A DNA stretch of 64,000 nucleotides from Apus apus (Eukaryota > Chordata > Aves > Apodiformes > Apodidae): the NCBI RefSeq assembly GCF_020740795.1, contig NC_067284.1, forward strand, positions 100,431,440 through 100,495,439, given 5' to 3'. The first letter of the stretch is position 1, and each line of letters opens with the position of its first letter. Under the pieces are notes generated by a model. It saw only the letters and a list, made by a program, of their open reading frames with translations. It was not told the origin of the DNA and ran no database searches. The position numbers and the translations under genes are program-made. Of this stretch, positions 51,177 through 63,000 are shown piece after piece.

Positions 51177-51624
51177 GGAGGGCAACAAAGACGATGGGGG
51201 GATTGAAGCATCTCCCTTATGAGGAAAAGCTGAGAGAGCTGGGCTTCTTTAGCCTGGAGAAGAGAAGGCTGAGAGGAGACCTTATTAATGCCTGTAAGTA
51301 TCTAAAGGGTGGCTGCAAGGAGGATGGAGTCAGGCTCTTTTCAGCAGTTCCCAGTGACAGGACAAGGGGCAATGGGCACAAGCTGAAACATGGGAAGTTC
51401 CATTTAAATATGAGGAAAAACTTCTTTACAGTGAGGGTGACAGAGCACCGGAACAGGCTGCCCAGGGAGGTTGTGGAGGCCCCTTCTCTGGAGATATTCA
51501 AGACCCACTTGGATGCAGTCCTGAGTAGTGTGCTCTAGGGGATCCTGCTTTAGTAGGGGGGTTGGACTAGATGATCTCTAGAGGTCCCTTCCAACTCTGA
51601 TAAAGCCGTGATTCTGTGATTCCT
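51177..51624 (+). mobile_element. CR1 LINE 3' fragment with ORF2 C-terminal relic
   Basis: About 450 nt of CR1 in plus orientation, ending GTGATTCTGTGATTCC. A frame at 51194-51538 (114 codons) is still open. It encodes the familiar CR1 ORF2 tail, with segments such as [29 protein letters not shown] and [20 protein letters not shown]. The open frame suggests a fairly young insertion. The reverse-transcriptase and endonuclease domains are absent, so it cannot move by itself. It lies in the intron between exons A and B, antisense to PHACTR2. Confidence 0.95.
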
Positions 51625-54519
51625 TCAGCATTGAACTTTTCCTATCCACAATACCATTTACCATTGTGCTGACAATTAACTTCCACTTTTCAATACATAA
51701 TTATATATAATCGTGTATTCAACTGATGAGAAGAGCTCCCACTTATATGATCTATGGACTATACTTCACTTTCACCATCAACTCTATTCTTCTGCTGATT
51801 TGTGGTGCAAATTCTCCTAACCTTTATAGATTTCTGTTTGCACACAGGTGCTCATTTTCTAGGAAAGATCAATCACAAAATAAAGCTTTAACTTTGAAAA
51901 AAAGACAAAGATGTCTATATTACTCTCTTAGTTTCCAGACCTGAAAGGCAGTGCTGCAAAACAACAGCTGAAATGAAAAAAAAATCAGGTTGTCTAAATT
52001 TGAAGAAGTCATCCAAAAGAGTGGCTTTGTTTTTTCTCTCTGCTTCAGTAATCACAATGCTAGGACACAAAACCAAGTGGCAACCTTCACAGGAGAGTAA
52101 AAACTACTTATTCTTACTATGTTCTGCAGTATTTGCTTTTAGCTGGATCAGGTCTGTGATCTGCTCATCACAAAGCTGGTGCCAGTACACAGGAGGCAGC
52201 AAAAGTGAACAGATACAGCTGAGAGAACTGGGATGACCAATTATCACCTGAAAATTAATTTCAAGTTAGTTAAGATGGACACTGCTTTCCAATTACTACC
52301 TCTTTCTTAAGAGTAATACATACAGCTATGCACTGGGAGCACAGAGTGGCAAAATCAGACTCACTGTAAAACGTCACAGATACTTAACGATAATAGTATC
52401 TTAGCTCTGATGGTCTGGGTATGTACATGCAGGAGGCTTCAGGGAGAGAAATAACAACTCTTACCACCAACTAGTGCAGCTGTATGGCACTTGAAAAAGA
52501 TACTAATGACTCCAAGTGTCAATTTGTATCTATAGCATAATTTTAAAGCTTGATTTTCGTTACAGCTCTGAAATTATGTAATGCTTTCTGTCCATAACAC
52601 CTCCTGTTAGGCATCTCCATTTTTCAGGTGCTCACCTTGAGATAAATTGTCCTGCATAACTCCATCTGAAGTCAGTGCCAATAGGAACCGTGGGTTCTCC
52701 ACACCCCTGAAAGGACTTGAGGGACCACACCATCATAAACAAGACATGAAAATTAAGTACAAGCAAGGAACTAGGTGGGAATTGGAAATATTGACCTGAA
52801 TTTCTTTGTGCCTAGCTTTCTCCTTTTGTAAAATAAATATGAACACATGCTGTGCTTTTCTATTACACAAATTGTTGTTTCATGCTTGTAAGACTACAAT
52901 GAGGCCTTCTAAAAAAAGATAGAACAAAACAAGAAATACTGTATTTAACATTAATTTACCAGACATAACTTTGTAAAAAATAACTGCAAAATGACACATG
53001 CGTTATTATTTAATAGCACAATGATTTAACACATGCTAATATGTTGTGACAGTTTGGGGAATCTCTATATACACAGCTTCTGAACAGTGATTATTCTGAA
53101 GAAGTAACTGCATATAAAATCACATAACTGTCCAACAGTAGTCGCAGAACATTCAGGAATCATTAAGTAGAAATAACTTTGCTCTAGTAATATGATAAAA
53201 GTACTGGGGAAGCTGAAGGAAACTGGAAGCAATGAAGGAGATATCTGACTGAGGGGACTTCCTTGACTGCAGTAGTGGAAGAAATTGTGGGTGTTTTGTT
53301 GCAGAGTACCCAGGGAAATGAAAAAAAAAAGGAGAGACTGAGAGAAGTACTTAAAAAATCTTGGAAAGATTGTCCGAACCCTCAACTGGTATCTGGAGTG
53401 ACGAAGACACTGCAGAAGGTGGCTTCTTTTGGCCTTTTTTTTAAATAAAGCATGTTTTAGAAGTTACACTGCAAAACCATAGAGTTCTTTGCTGCCACTT
53501 TCAGGAGTTACTATGAGTTTAAAATGTCAAGCCCTGTACTCCTGAGAGTTCAGGAGAACCTACTGAGGACACTTCAGGATATTAGTATTGGTTTTATTGC
53601 CTAGAGCCATGTAAAACAGTGGACAGAGGGCTTACACTGAGGTAATGAATCTGAAGAGTTCATGCACACTCCCTGGACTCTGATTAGGCTCACATTTAGA
53701 AAAGCACAACATCAAATGCCTGAATCCCAAAACAGGTGTTTGGGATTTTTCTGGAGAAAGGTTGGTCAGATCTGTAACACACAGACACACACACAAATAA
53801 GCAGGGTGGCACTCAGCTTCCTAAATGTGGGTGTCTACAGCCACTTGAGATGTCCCAGGGTTTTGGAGATGTCTGCACAGGGATGGCAAATATGATGCAG
53901 AACCTTCTGAGAGAGCAGCCAGGACACTCCAGAGCATCTCGGGTGACACCAAGCAACTGTGTTTAGCTGAGTCCCAGCCCTCAATCTTCCTCCTTCTCAG
54001 AAGGAATATAACTCAATCACAGCATATTATTTCAGACCATTTTTCAAGCCCTGCCAACAGGGGAGTGAAGGGGCAGAGCAGCCTGCATGAAGGCAGCAGT
54101 TACAAAGCTGATCCTTGTTCTTCTGCTGGGAATGGCCACATCTGCTTCTTCCCCTGTGAACAGACCAAACTTCTGTCCCCATGAAGTCAAGGTTTGTTTC
54201 ATAATCCAAGTCACTAACTATTAGGAGGACACAGAGACATTTCCAAAATATTTGAGGATATGTAATATAGAGCCTAATGTTTCTTAATTAAAAAAAAGAG
54301 TACTTTCAACATCAACATAACAATATATAACGTACAGTCAACAAATAAACTGCATATTTTTGGTGATGGGTTCAGAACAGAAGCTGAAGAAGGTTAGATT
54401 TTTCCTCGCCAAGGATCAAATTGTAATCCTTTCATCTAACAAGCTCCAAGAGCTTTTCAAATATTACAAAGCCATCACAGTGTCTTCTACTACTTGCCAC
54501 CAAAGGGCCACAGACTTAC

Positions 54520-54687
54520 CTGCTGACGTTTCTCTGAATTTGTCACTAGTCTTCTTCTTCCGCCATTTCCAAGGTTTAAAAATTTTGCCAATGGTGGAGA
54601 GTTTGCCTTTCCTCTTGAAGGGGGGAGTTTGGGATCCTGGGGCTGGTCCATCAGAGTTAGCAATTGAAGCTTTATCCAAACCATCAA
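54520..54687 (-). CDS. PHACTR2: PHACTR2 exon A: basic N-terminal segment
   Basis: 168 nt, residues 1 (split) to 56, plus the first base of codon 57. The acceptor on the minus strand is TTGTTTGTACAG, before TTGATGG, and the donor is CAGCAG|GTAAGTCTG, close to the consensus. The peptide starts (V)DGLDKASIANSDGP and carries a strongly basic stretch at residues 25-46 that includes KIFKPWKWRKKK. In PHACTR proteins such a B1-type basic segment next to the first RPEL repeat acts in nuclear import and membrane association, in competition with G-actin. The first base of the valine codon must come from an upstream exon that I could not identify. Known mammalian isoforms join alternative short first exons at exactly this point. 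Confidence 0.95.
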
Positions 54688-55724
54688 CTGTACAAACAAG
54701 AAAAGCAAAGGTAACTGAAAGATGGAAAACAAAATGATGCCTGACAGCTGAACTCCTCCACTATCAGACTGCAGAAGGCTGTGTGTGGGTCCATGTTTTT
54801 CCTGTCCCAGAAGGCAGCCAAAGAGCATCTGACTGCAGCCTGTGGTCACACAGCCAGTCCCCACCTGAGCTAGCCCTGGGCATCACTGCTGCCCAGCACT
54901 TCAGCTGCAGCAAGCCTGAACTTGCTTCTCACAATGTGCATCTGGCAGGTCTGTACATTTCTGCAGTTGTTTATTGCTACTGGAGAATTTCTTTCAACAC
55001 AAAGGGTGACTTTTTCCCTGTCTTTGGCAAAGTTGAATAACTAGCTGTCATCATATAGAAAACAAAGCCCTTGCAATGTAAAAACATAAATTATTTCTTT
55101 AGAGTAAAATTAATCCTATCTTAAATAAGCTCTAAATATAACTCTTCTTGCAGCAGAGTAGAAATGGGTCCTTTTGATATGCCTAGTAATCAGTCATTCA
55201 CAGCACTGCCTGGCTTGAGTCAGGCTTCTTATTAACAAAATGTATTTAACAATAAGCATTTAAGCTGTAGCCAAAATTTAAAGCAGGATTACTTTTCAGC
55301 AAAAACATACTGAGTGATAAGAAAGCCAATATTTATTATTGATGGTTGTAACATCAAGATTTGTGAACAAAATTAAGACTCATTCCACAACATGCCATAG
55401 TATAGAATTAAAATAAATTTCCCAGAAATTTCTCTGAGAAGTCTATTATTATCTATTTCTATTTAAGAACTGAGGTTTCTTAGAGCCTTCTATTCATGAT
55501 CCTACAAACACTTCAAATGTGCTTAATTTTATTCCCTCGAGCAGCTTCGCCGAAGTAACTGCGATTACTTACGCACATAAAATTAATCACAGGCTGAAAT
55601 GTTTGCAGCATAAGGGCTCTGCAATTGCTTTCATTCATCTAAACATTCTAATTATAGCCAATTCGGAACAGAGTTGATGCCACTGTCAACAGTAATAATG
55701 ATAATCACAGATCAGTAAATCAGA

Positions 55725-55855
55725 AAGTGCTATTCAAAGAAGGAAATATCACTGTCCCCATTTTACAGATAGAAAATATGAAGGACAGAATTGTGAAGTG
55801 CTTAATTTTATGTTTGCCAAATGGCTTCCTGAATCCTGGTCCTGTGTCCTAGCTG
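55725..55855 (+). mobile_element. MIR-like SINE fragment
   Basis: Contains ACTGTCCCCATTTTACAGAT followed by a diverged GAAAATATGAAGGACAGAA and TCCTGGTCCTGTGTCCTAGC. This matches the order of the MIR core and its 3' part (CCCATTTTACAGATGAGGAA, GAGGCACAGAG). MIR copies are ancient in amniotes and heavily decayed in birds. It lies upstream of PHACTR2 exon A. Confidence 0.55.
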
Positions 55856-56784
55856 CTAAAAAGATACATAATCAGACACATAACATCATGGTGCAGTTTT
55901 ATTATTCTGTTTGTCAGAGAACTGGCATACAATGAGTTCTGTATTTGTCCTAGACTTTAGATTGATCCAGCATGCTATAAAAAAACCCAAATCTTTTCTG
56001 TGAGAAAGCTGATGTAATGCAATCAGAGTCCAAGAAACTTTATTTCCAATTATTTGAAAGAAAGTAGTAGGGAAAAAAAAGAGAACCATTGTATAACTTC
56101 ATTGAAGTCTATGAAGGTAAAACTGGAGATAAATTTGTATGAAAATTATAGCATTTAAATCAATAAATCTGAGTTAAGCCACAAAATGTAATAAATTCTG
56201 TACTGCCAGAGAGATGGAATGCAGATATGGAAAACTTCTCTAGGATAAATTACTGTTATTCAGATGCACTGAATCTGAAGCTTTTATTTAAATGTTTTCC
56301 TTGGATTCTTTCTGGTCTATAAAATGGAGATAAGATGGAAGAAAGGCATGCAAATGGGCTTTAAATGTAAAAAGCCAAGATTTTGGTAAGGACTCAGATA
56401 CATCTACCCCTTGCACAAGAACAAACCCCAGCTTCCTCACTTGTGCATCCTAGAGAACACAGTGAGATGATCTTCAGGGAGATTCCCTTAAAACGGAGCA
56501 GCTGCCACTCCACAGACCCTGAGAAGCTGGGTGAGAGGTGGGCATGAGAAGACCACCAAAACCAGCCAGCAGCTCTGCAGAAAGAGAGAGGCAAGGGGCA
56601 TCAGAAGGACTTCTGCAGGAGTGCTTCACCTGGAATTAGGGATTGCATTTTTGTCTAAGCTTACAGACACTGCCTCTGTTGTACAATCCCCAATAGAATT
56701 CAGAAGGCTCTGCTGGAAATTGTGGATCTCAGGGAGAAGTATGTTCACTGGGAGGACAGTTACAAATATTAGTGGTTAAATTTA

Positions 56785-57030
56785 TCTTGGCAATTCCAGT
56801 TGACACAAGATGAAGCAAGGGCCAGAGCCTGTGGCTGGGGAGAGTCAGCTTAGATGTGAGGAAAATGGTTTCAGGATGTGGGCGGCAGAGCACTGGAGCA
56901 GATCTTGGGAGGTTCTGGAGGCTCAGCCAGGTGACAGGACTGACCAGACCTGTAGGAAATAGTGCTATACTGAGTATGGGACTGGACTGAGTGATCTCCC
57001 TATCAAGATTCCCATGGTGCTAAAGAATGT
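56785..57030 (+). mobile_element. Degenerate CR1 LINE fragment
   Basis: An old, eroded CR1 tail in plus orientation. Weak matches follow the CR1 order: CTGTGGCTGGGGAGAGTCAG, then GAGCACTGGAGCAGATCTTG, GGAGGTTCTGGAGGCTC and GGACTGGACTGAGTGATCTC. The terminal repeat is no longer recognisable. Identification rests on the order of landmarks, so it is less sure than the other three. Confidence 0.6.
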
Positions 57031-60000
57031 GGAAAGATAGGGTTGCTCTGTGCCAGTGAACCCAAGGAACAAGAAGTAAAGTGCTGAAGAAAATAAAGCA
57101 GGATTTGGTGGCTGAAGAGTTTTGTCTTGGGACCAGAGGCAAGCATTATCTCACTGGCAGATGCAGTCCAGCAGCTCATTAGAAGGAAGGGCTACCTGCT
57201 CCTTGGAGGTAGCAGGACAAAACCCATGTTCTTGTCTCCACTGGCTTAGAAAAGCTGGGTTATTGATGTGAAGAGCCTGCACCCTGGTGACAGACAGCAT
57301 GGTTTTTATAAAAACAGGTCTTTTAAAATCCTCCTGGATCACGGAGTCCAGTCTATTGCAGGCAAACACTTTCACAAAAGCCTCATCTACCAGCAGGAAT
57401 GAAGAGGATTATGGCTTAAATAGCTCTCCACAGAGAAGCATGGATCTGCATCAGTCCCTGCTCTACTCTCTGCTGAAAATATTTAACTCTCAAATAATTA
57501 TATTTATCCTAGCTGAAGAAATCTGTCTGCTTCAAATGAGCTAATGTATGAAAAGAGGGATCTGTTCAGTGGTGAAAAATTCTGTTTGGGAAAAATGCAG
57601 CTTTTGAAAACAGGATTCAAAGTTAACTCCTTCTGACAATAAAAGATGACTTATCTAATGAGTTCAACAAGTGCTCATAACTGGGAATTTACTAAGCCAC
57701 TAACCTTGTACCAGTTCCTTCATTTGAAAAAAGGACCCAAATACATATCTGGAAAGGATGAATAAGTATGGCCAAACATCATAGACTGATTTCAGAAACA
57801 ACCTAAAATAAAGTAAAATTTATCAGAAAAAGGACTTACTTGTATTCAAAAGCAATCATAGGGTAACACATTTTAGCAACTAGTAAACTGCCTAGGAAAA
57901 AAACTATTTCAGCAATTATGTTCCAGAGCATTAGTGGAAAGACCTTTTCAAAAGCTCTTACTCCTCATCTTTGAAACACTCAGCAGAAAATTGATATTTA
58001 AGATTTACACTGTTTGCTTTACAGGTCATGTACTATTTAAGAATAAAGCGGTGTACTTTTTACCTCAGAAAGCTTATGTACCTTCTATTAATCATTTTAA
58101 ATGTTACACGTATTCACTGAGATGAAAGGAAACATGTTAGCTTTACAGTATTAGAGAAGTTTGGTCACTGGTGTAATTCTTTTATTTGTAGAGTGTCTTG
58201 AAGTCCTGCCTTCTTCCCACCATCTTAAAAAAGCCAGTGAGTTGCTTCCTTGCCTTCAATAAACATCATTATTAAGTCTGACATTAGGACTTTTCACTAT
58301 AGTACCTGCATAGTTTACTGCTAATTGTGACACTGCAAAGCCAAATCATGCAGATACAGGCCATGGGCTAGATGAAGGATAGGAAAAGGACAGCCTCTCC
58401 CTGAGCCTGGGGGCAGCCAGCAAAGATTAGACCAGTTCATGGATGATCCTGACTTTCCCATAAACACCCAAAGAAGGAAATGTCTGAACACATCTTATCC
58501 TAGAAAGGTTACTTGTGACAAGCACCACTGATCTCTGTAGCTGTCCAGGAGACACTTTTGTGCTGTGACTGATCTCCAGAGATGTTGTGTGGCTGAAACA
58601 GATGTGTGAATTCATCACAGTTCTCCCAGAACATGGTGCACTGCAGCACTGAGATGTCGACGTCAGCACAGACACACACCAACACCTTCTTCAGGCAAGG
58701 ACTTGGAACTAACTTTACAAAAGCAAAATGCAACAACAACAAAAAATAAGCAATCAGATCATTTTGAGCAAGTCTAATATAAATTCATCTGAAGTAAACA
58801 GCTGTGATTCTGCTGGTTCCAGGTTTTTTGACCTGGATGGAACGCAGTAAGACCATTTTTTAAAGGCTTTGACTTAAGAGTCAAGATCAGAAAAACAGGG
58901 CTACATTTACGTCATAAGTTGTTCCATATTTTTACTTCTGTTTAGCTTCACTCTTGGCTGTGAAAGTGGAAAGCTGTAGAAGAACCTAACCTCATGACTG
59001 AATACCATGAGTAACACAAGATATATGGGAAACAAACCCCCACCTCCACCTTCCTTATGCAGTCCTTTTTCTAGTAGAACCATTCTCATAGTTAACAGAT
59101 CAAAACACTTTGCTTGCTTATAGTTTAGTACCAGTAACTTGAGACACTGATGATTTTAAAAGGGTCAAACCTGAGTAAGTAGCTAGATACAGCAGGAGTA
59201 CACTCAAAAGATTTTTTCTGTAGAGGAATCCTTTACTGAGTCTGAATAGTTTTAAGAATCTCATGTTAGTCCACGTTCACATCTAGTTCCAATGAGAAGA
59301 AGTTTATTAGACAAGACCTTATTGTAACCTATTAGGGAATGTCTTATAAGATTGCTGTTTAATCATTCTTATCTGAACGGTGATTTAAATTGTGTTTTGT
59401 GTTGTGTGGCCAACAACAACAAACAATATGAAAAATCATTAATCATTTTAATTTAGTCTTACAGAGACTCCAAAATGATAACAAGTACACTGGAATCAAT
59501 GCTAATAAGTGAAGTTTATTTACTTTATTCTTGTCACAAAGATTCTTGAGATCCTGGACTAAAAAGCACTTAGGGTGACATCCAAGAAAAGAAATAAGGC
59601 AGAATTTACATGACTATGTCAACAGGTATGCTATTGGGAGCCTGAGAAACTCTGATCAAATGTTCCCTGACTGAAGGTACAAATGCCATAATTAATGACA
59701 TTACAACTATCTGAAATCTCTGCATCTCTGTACATAAAACAATATCCCAGACTGGAGTTTCACAGCAGAGTGGCTTTGGTGATGAGCTTCATCGCAAGTA
59801 GATACCTGAATGATCCAACCAAAAATGCCTCCCCCTTTCTGCCCTCTTTCCTTTTATAAAGGTTATTTTTAATGTGAGCTACTTCAGTAATTTAGTCTTC
59901 AGCACAATCCTACAAGAGTCCAGGCTGTAGCATGGGGCAGGAGTCAGTGACTGGGCTGGTCAGGCAGCCTAAACCAGCTCCACAGCTGCAACCAGGACAC

Positions 60001-63000
60001 TAGGACACTCCAGCCACAAACCTGACAGCGCTACACAGCCTGGCACACGCTGCATCCCCAAACCTGGGTAAGCTTACAAAATAAGCATGCTTTTGCCTAG
60101 AGCTTTCACAGGGTAGGTGGAAGACTTGGGTTCCTCCCTCTTCCCAAATTGCATTGAAATCCATTCCCAAAGAAGAGCAACCTAACCAGGAGTGGGAGTC
60201 ATAGTCCTCTACAGAAAGCAGTTTTGGGGCCATTCAGCCACAAGCAAGATAGAACACCAGGAGGAATGTAATGCTGCACTCAGGTAGCTAAGTTCACTCA
60301 TTTACAAAGATATGGGAATTCATACAAATCAGGGGTGGATGCAATGAATATGGGCCTTCTGCGAGAGAAACGGTCACTGTACTTTAGATAAGAATATACA
60401 CTATCACTTGCATTTTTATCCTACTTAAAAAATCATTATTACAGGATTGCAATGTTAATAAGCCTTCTGAACAAGTAGTCAGAAGCATTCTTTCTTTCTT
60501 TTATCTCTCTCCTCCCCTCACCAGAACTGTTCTCCACAACTGATTTTGCTGGATCACAACTAATCTTGATGGAGCACACCGGGATATATATTTTAAGGGA
60601 TTCTTTCTCACATTGAGGCTGTGAGGTACAAGATGGTACCAGCAGAGTGGCAAGTCCTCTTCTTTCCTCACGCCTCTGGCTTGCTGCATCTTTCATGTTG
60701 CAGCCCCTTCTCTCACCCACTTGCCTCTCAAGAGTCACCCACCTGCACTGCACAGATCTGCCCTGGATCCTTGTCAAGAAAAGCAAGGATGTGGGGCAAA
60801 ATTAACTACCTGTTAGCTCGTACAGTTATTTTATTCTCTTCCTCTCACTGCCCTCAGCTACCCTGCAGAGATAGGATGCAAAAGTCATCTTGATTTATCG
60901 AGACCTCAAAACCTCTTCTGCCAGTGTTATGATTTTCTGTATAGTCTTGCCAAAGGGCATAGAGTTGGAAGTCATGGTTTTTATGCCAACAAAATCAACA
61001 TGCTTATGCAGCTGCATATTATGCCCATTTAGTGACAAGAACAATAACTCATCGACTTGCTATAGAGCATGGTAAGCTGCTTATTCCTGGAGCTTACTGG
61101 AAAAAATCAAGACATTGCATGGTAAAATGTTTGAAGCAGTCATTAAAAACCAGAAGTCACTCTCACACTATCAATGTCATTTTCAATAAATCTTTCAAAT
61201 TCTGTAATGTTATATTGATTTTTTTCTGACCAGAACCAGATGGAAAGACAGATCTTTTTTATTTCTCGCTTTGTAATTTCTACTTGGAAGAGAAAAAATG
61301 CAGCTAATCCACAGTGGATAAACTGACAAACGGCAGAGCTATAATCCACCTCCAAGCAGCACAATGAGTTGGCATCTGAATGCTTTTGCCTTGCCATACA
61401 TCTGGAGTTTAACTTTAGGGAAACTCTGTCACGAGCTAATTGACTTGATTGTGTTTTAATTAAATGAAAGGAAAAAGCTGAAGTTCAAACGTAGGCGGCT
61501 GAATGGTAGTTTCCATATGGAACTGCCAATATTGCAAAATGTTAATTGGACCTCCTGCTGGCAATGAGCTGAACAGGCTGGGTGGTGGCTACTTCAGAAG
61601 GATGCTGGCTGCTGCTGCCTTGAAACAGCTGGAGGGGATATTCCTGGGATAACCAGGGCAGGAATGGATATGGCTGCCTGAACCTCTCCAGGTTTCTATA
61701 AGGATACATGCCCAAACACCTTTTGCCTCATCAAAAGTCACACACAGACCAGCAGTGCCAACATCCAGGCTGAACCCCTGTAACTCACACCTCACCACAA
61801 GCAAAACATTACCCTGCTGCAGAAAATCAAACACTGCAAGGGGTGAAAAATTAAGCTCAAAAGGCTGTATTCTGTTCTGACCCTGTGAAGACCCCAGGCC
61901 CGAGCTCTGCAAAAAAGCACAGGTGCTGCTACACAGGTACTCACAAGGGAAGGAGGGGAGCTTATGGTCCCCCTGAAAACAGCAGCACAGATGCCCAGGG
62001 CTCCACATTACAGACAAACTAGGGTAACCATCCTGACTGAACTATACGTCTCATGCAGGAACTTGTGCAGACCTTTTTTTCCACTACATCTATGTTGGCA
62101 CGTGAGCTGGGGCGGGGGTTTCTACACCCCATGAAGCACTGCCATTATACCTCACCTCTCTTCCCATCCACTTCTTGTGTCAAAGCACACTAGGCATTTA
62201 CCTAAGGGCTTATGAAAATTAGGACCTGATCTTATGCTTCTAATATACCCACAAATCTGTGCTTGCCAATTAATTATTTACATTTTGGCATCATGCAGTC
62301 CTTATTAGAACACCCGCATTACTTCCTCCTTCACGACAAAATGTTTAGCTTCCACCTTTTTGGCTCCCTATGAAAGGAATAAGTGAATGCTCAGAAATAC
62401 CACTATACAGGTTTATAAAGTGATTTGGCTAAAAATCATCTTGCTATTTCTTCTCTGATCTGAACACAAGTGGCTCCAACCAGAAGGAAAGGGATCGCAA
62501 GTTTAATGCAGGCTGCTTACTGCATTCTTCTCAAACCCAGGACTTGAGAGAAAAACAGCAAATGAAAAATTTCCAGACAGTTACACTTCCCAGATATATG
62601 AAACTTCAGATCAAAGGTCAAATTCTGGATCCAAGCAACTTCTCCACAAAAAACAGAGGGGAAAAAGTCCAGGCACAGTAACAGATATGTGAGAGGATAG
62701 AAAAAAACAACAACTAAAAGGAAGATACATAAAAGAGCAACTAAAGTGCTTCAAACAGCTGAGGATTAAAAATTGGTGCTTCTTGTGTCAGAATATTAAG
62801 GGCTGAATCTCCTTAAACACAATGGCATAGACTTCTATTTATAGTTTAAAGATCTTTTTAGGTAATTCAGTAGTTCAACCTAAAAGTAAGCTGCATGTAC
62901 TCGTCTTGTGATATTCTGTAACAGTATTTTTTAAATGTTACATCTGAAAACCCAAACTGGGAATATTTCCTTGCTGACTTCTCTTGGTATAGCCTTAACA

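Larger units (their letters stand above)
43636..54519 (-). other. PHACTR2: PHACTR2 intron A-B
   Basis: The largest complete intron, 10.9 kb, GT-AG. It contains two CR1 fragments (47617-48160 and 51177-51624), a MIR-like piece (45905-45990), a short TATATATGTGTATATATA patch near 47385-47406, and two AT-rich blocks with homeodomain/POU-type motifs. Confidence 0.85.
8040..54687 (-). other. PHACTR2: PHACTR2 gene, coding exons 2-to-last (5' end missing)
   Basis: Gene-level entry for the twelve coding exons listed separately. Seen: the exons total 1898 nt, open with the last two bases of a valine codon, stay in frame through eleven junctions and end at TAA, giving 632 residues. Known: phosphatase and actin regulators bind G-actin with RPEL repeats and PP1 with their C-terminus. 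Four paralogues exist in vertebrates. The N-terminal DGLDKASIANSDGP segment and the [20 protein letters not shown] segment match my recollection of PHACTR2 rather than PHACTR4, which differs at both. Human PHACTR2 is about 634 residues, so only roughly the first 3-15 residues are missing, depending on which first exon is used. Residue numbers in the exon entries count from that first split valine. Paralogue assignment is from memory of the family, not a search. Confidence 0.93.

Noticed and set aside
53776..53798. CA-type microsatellite
   Set aside because: The ACAC tract is short and interrupted; not a meaningful repeat array.
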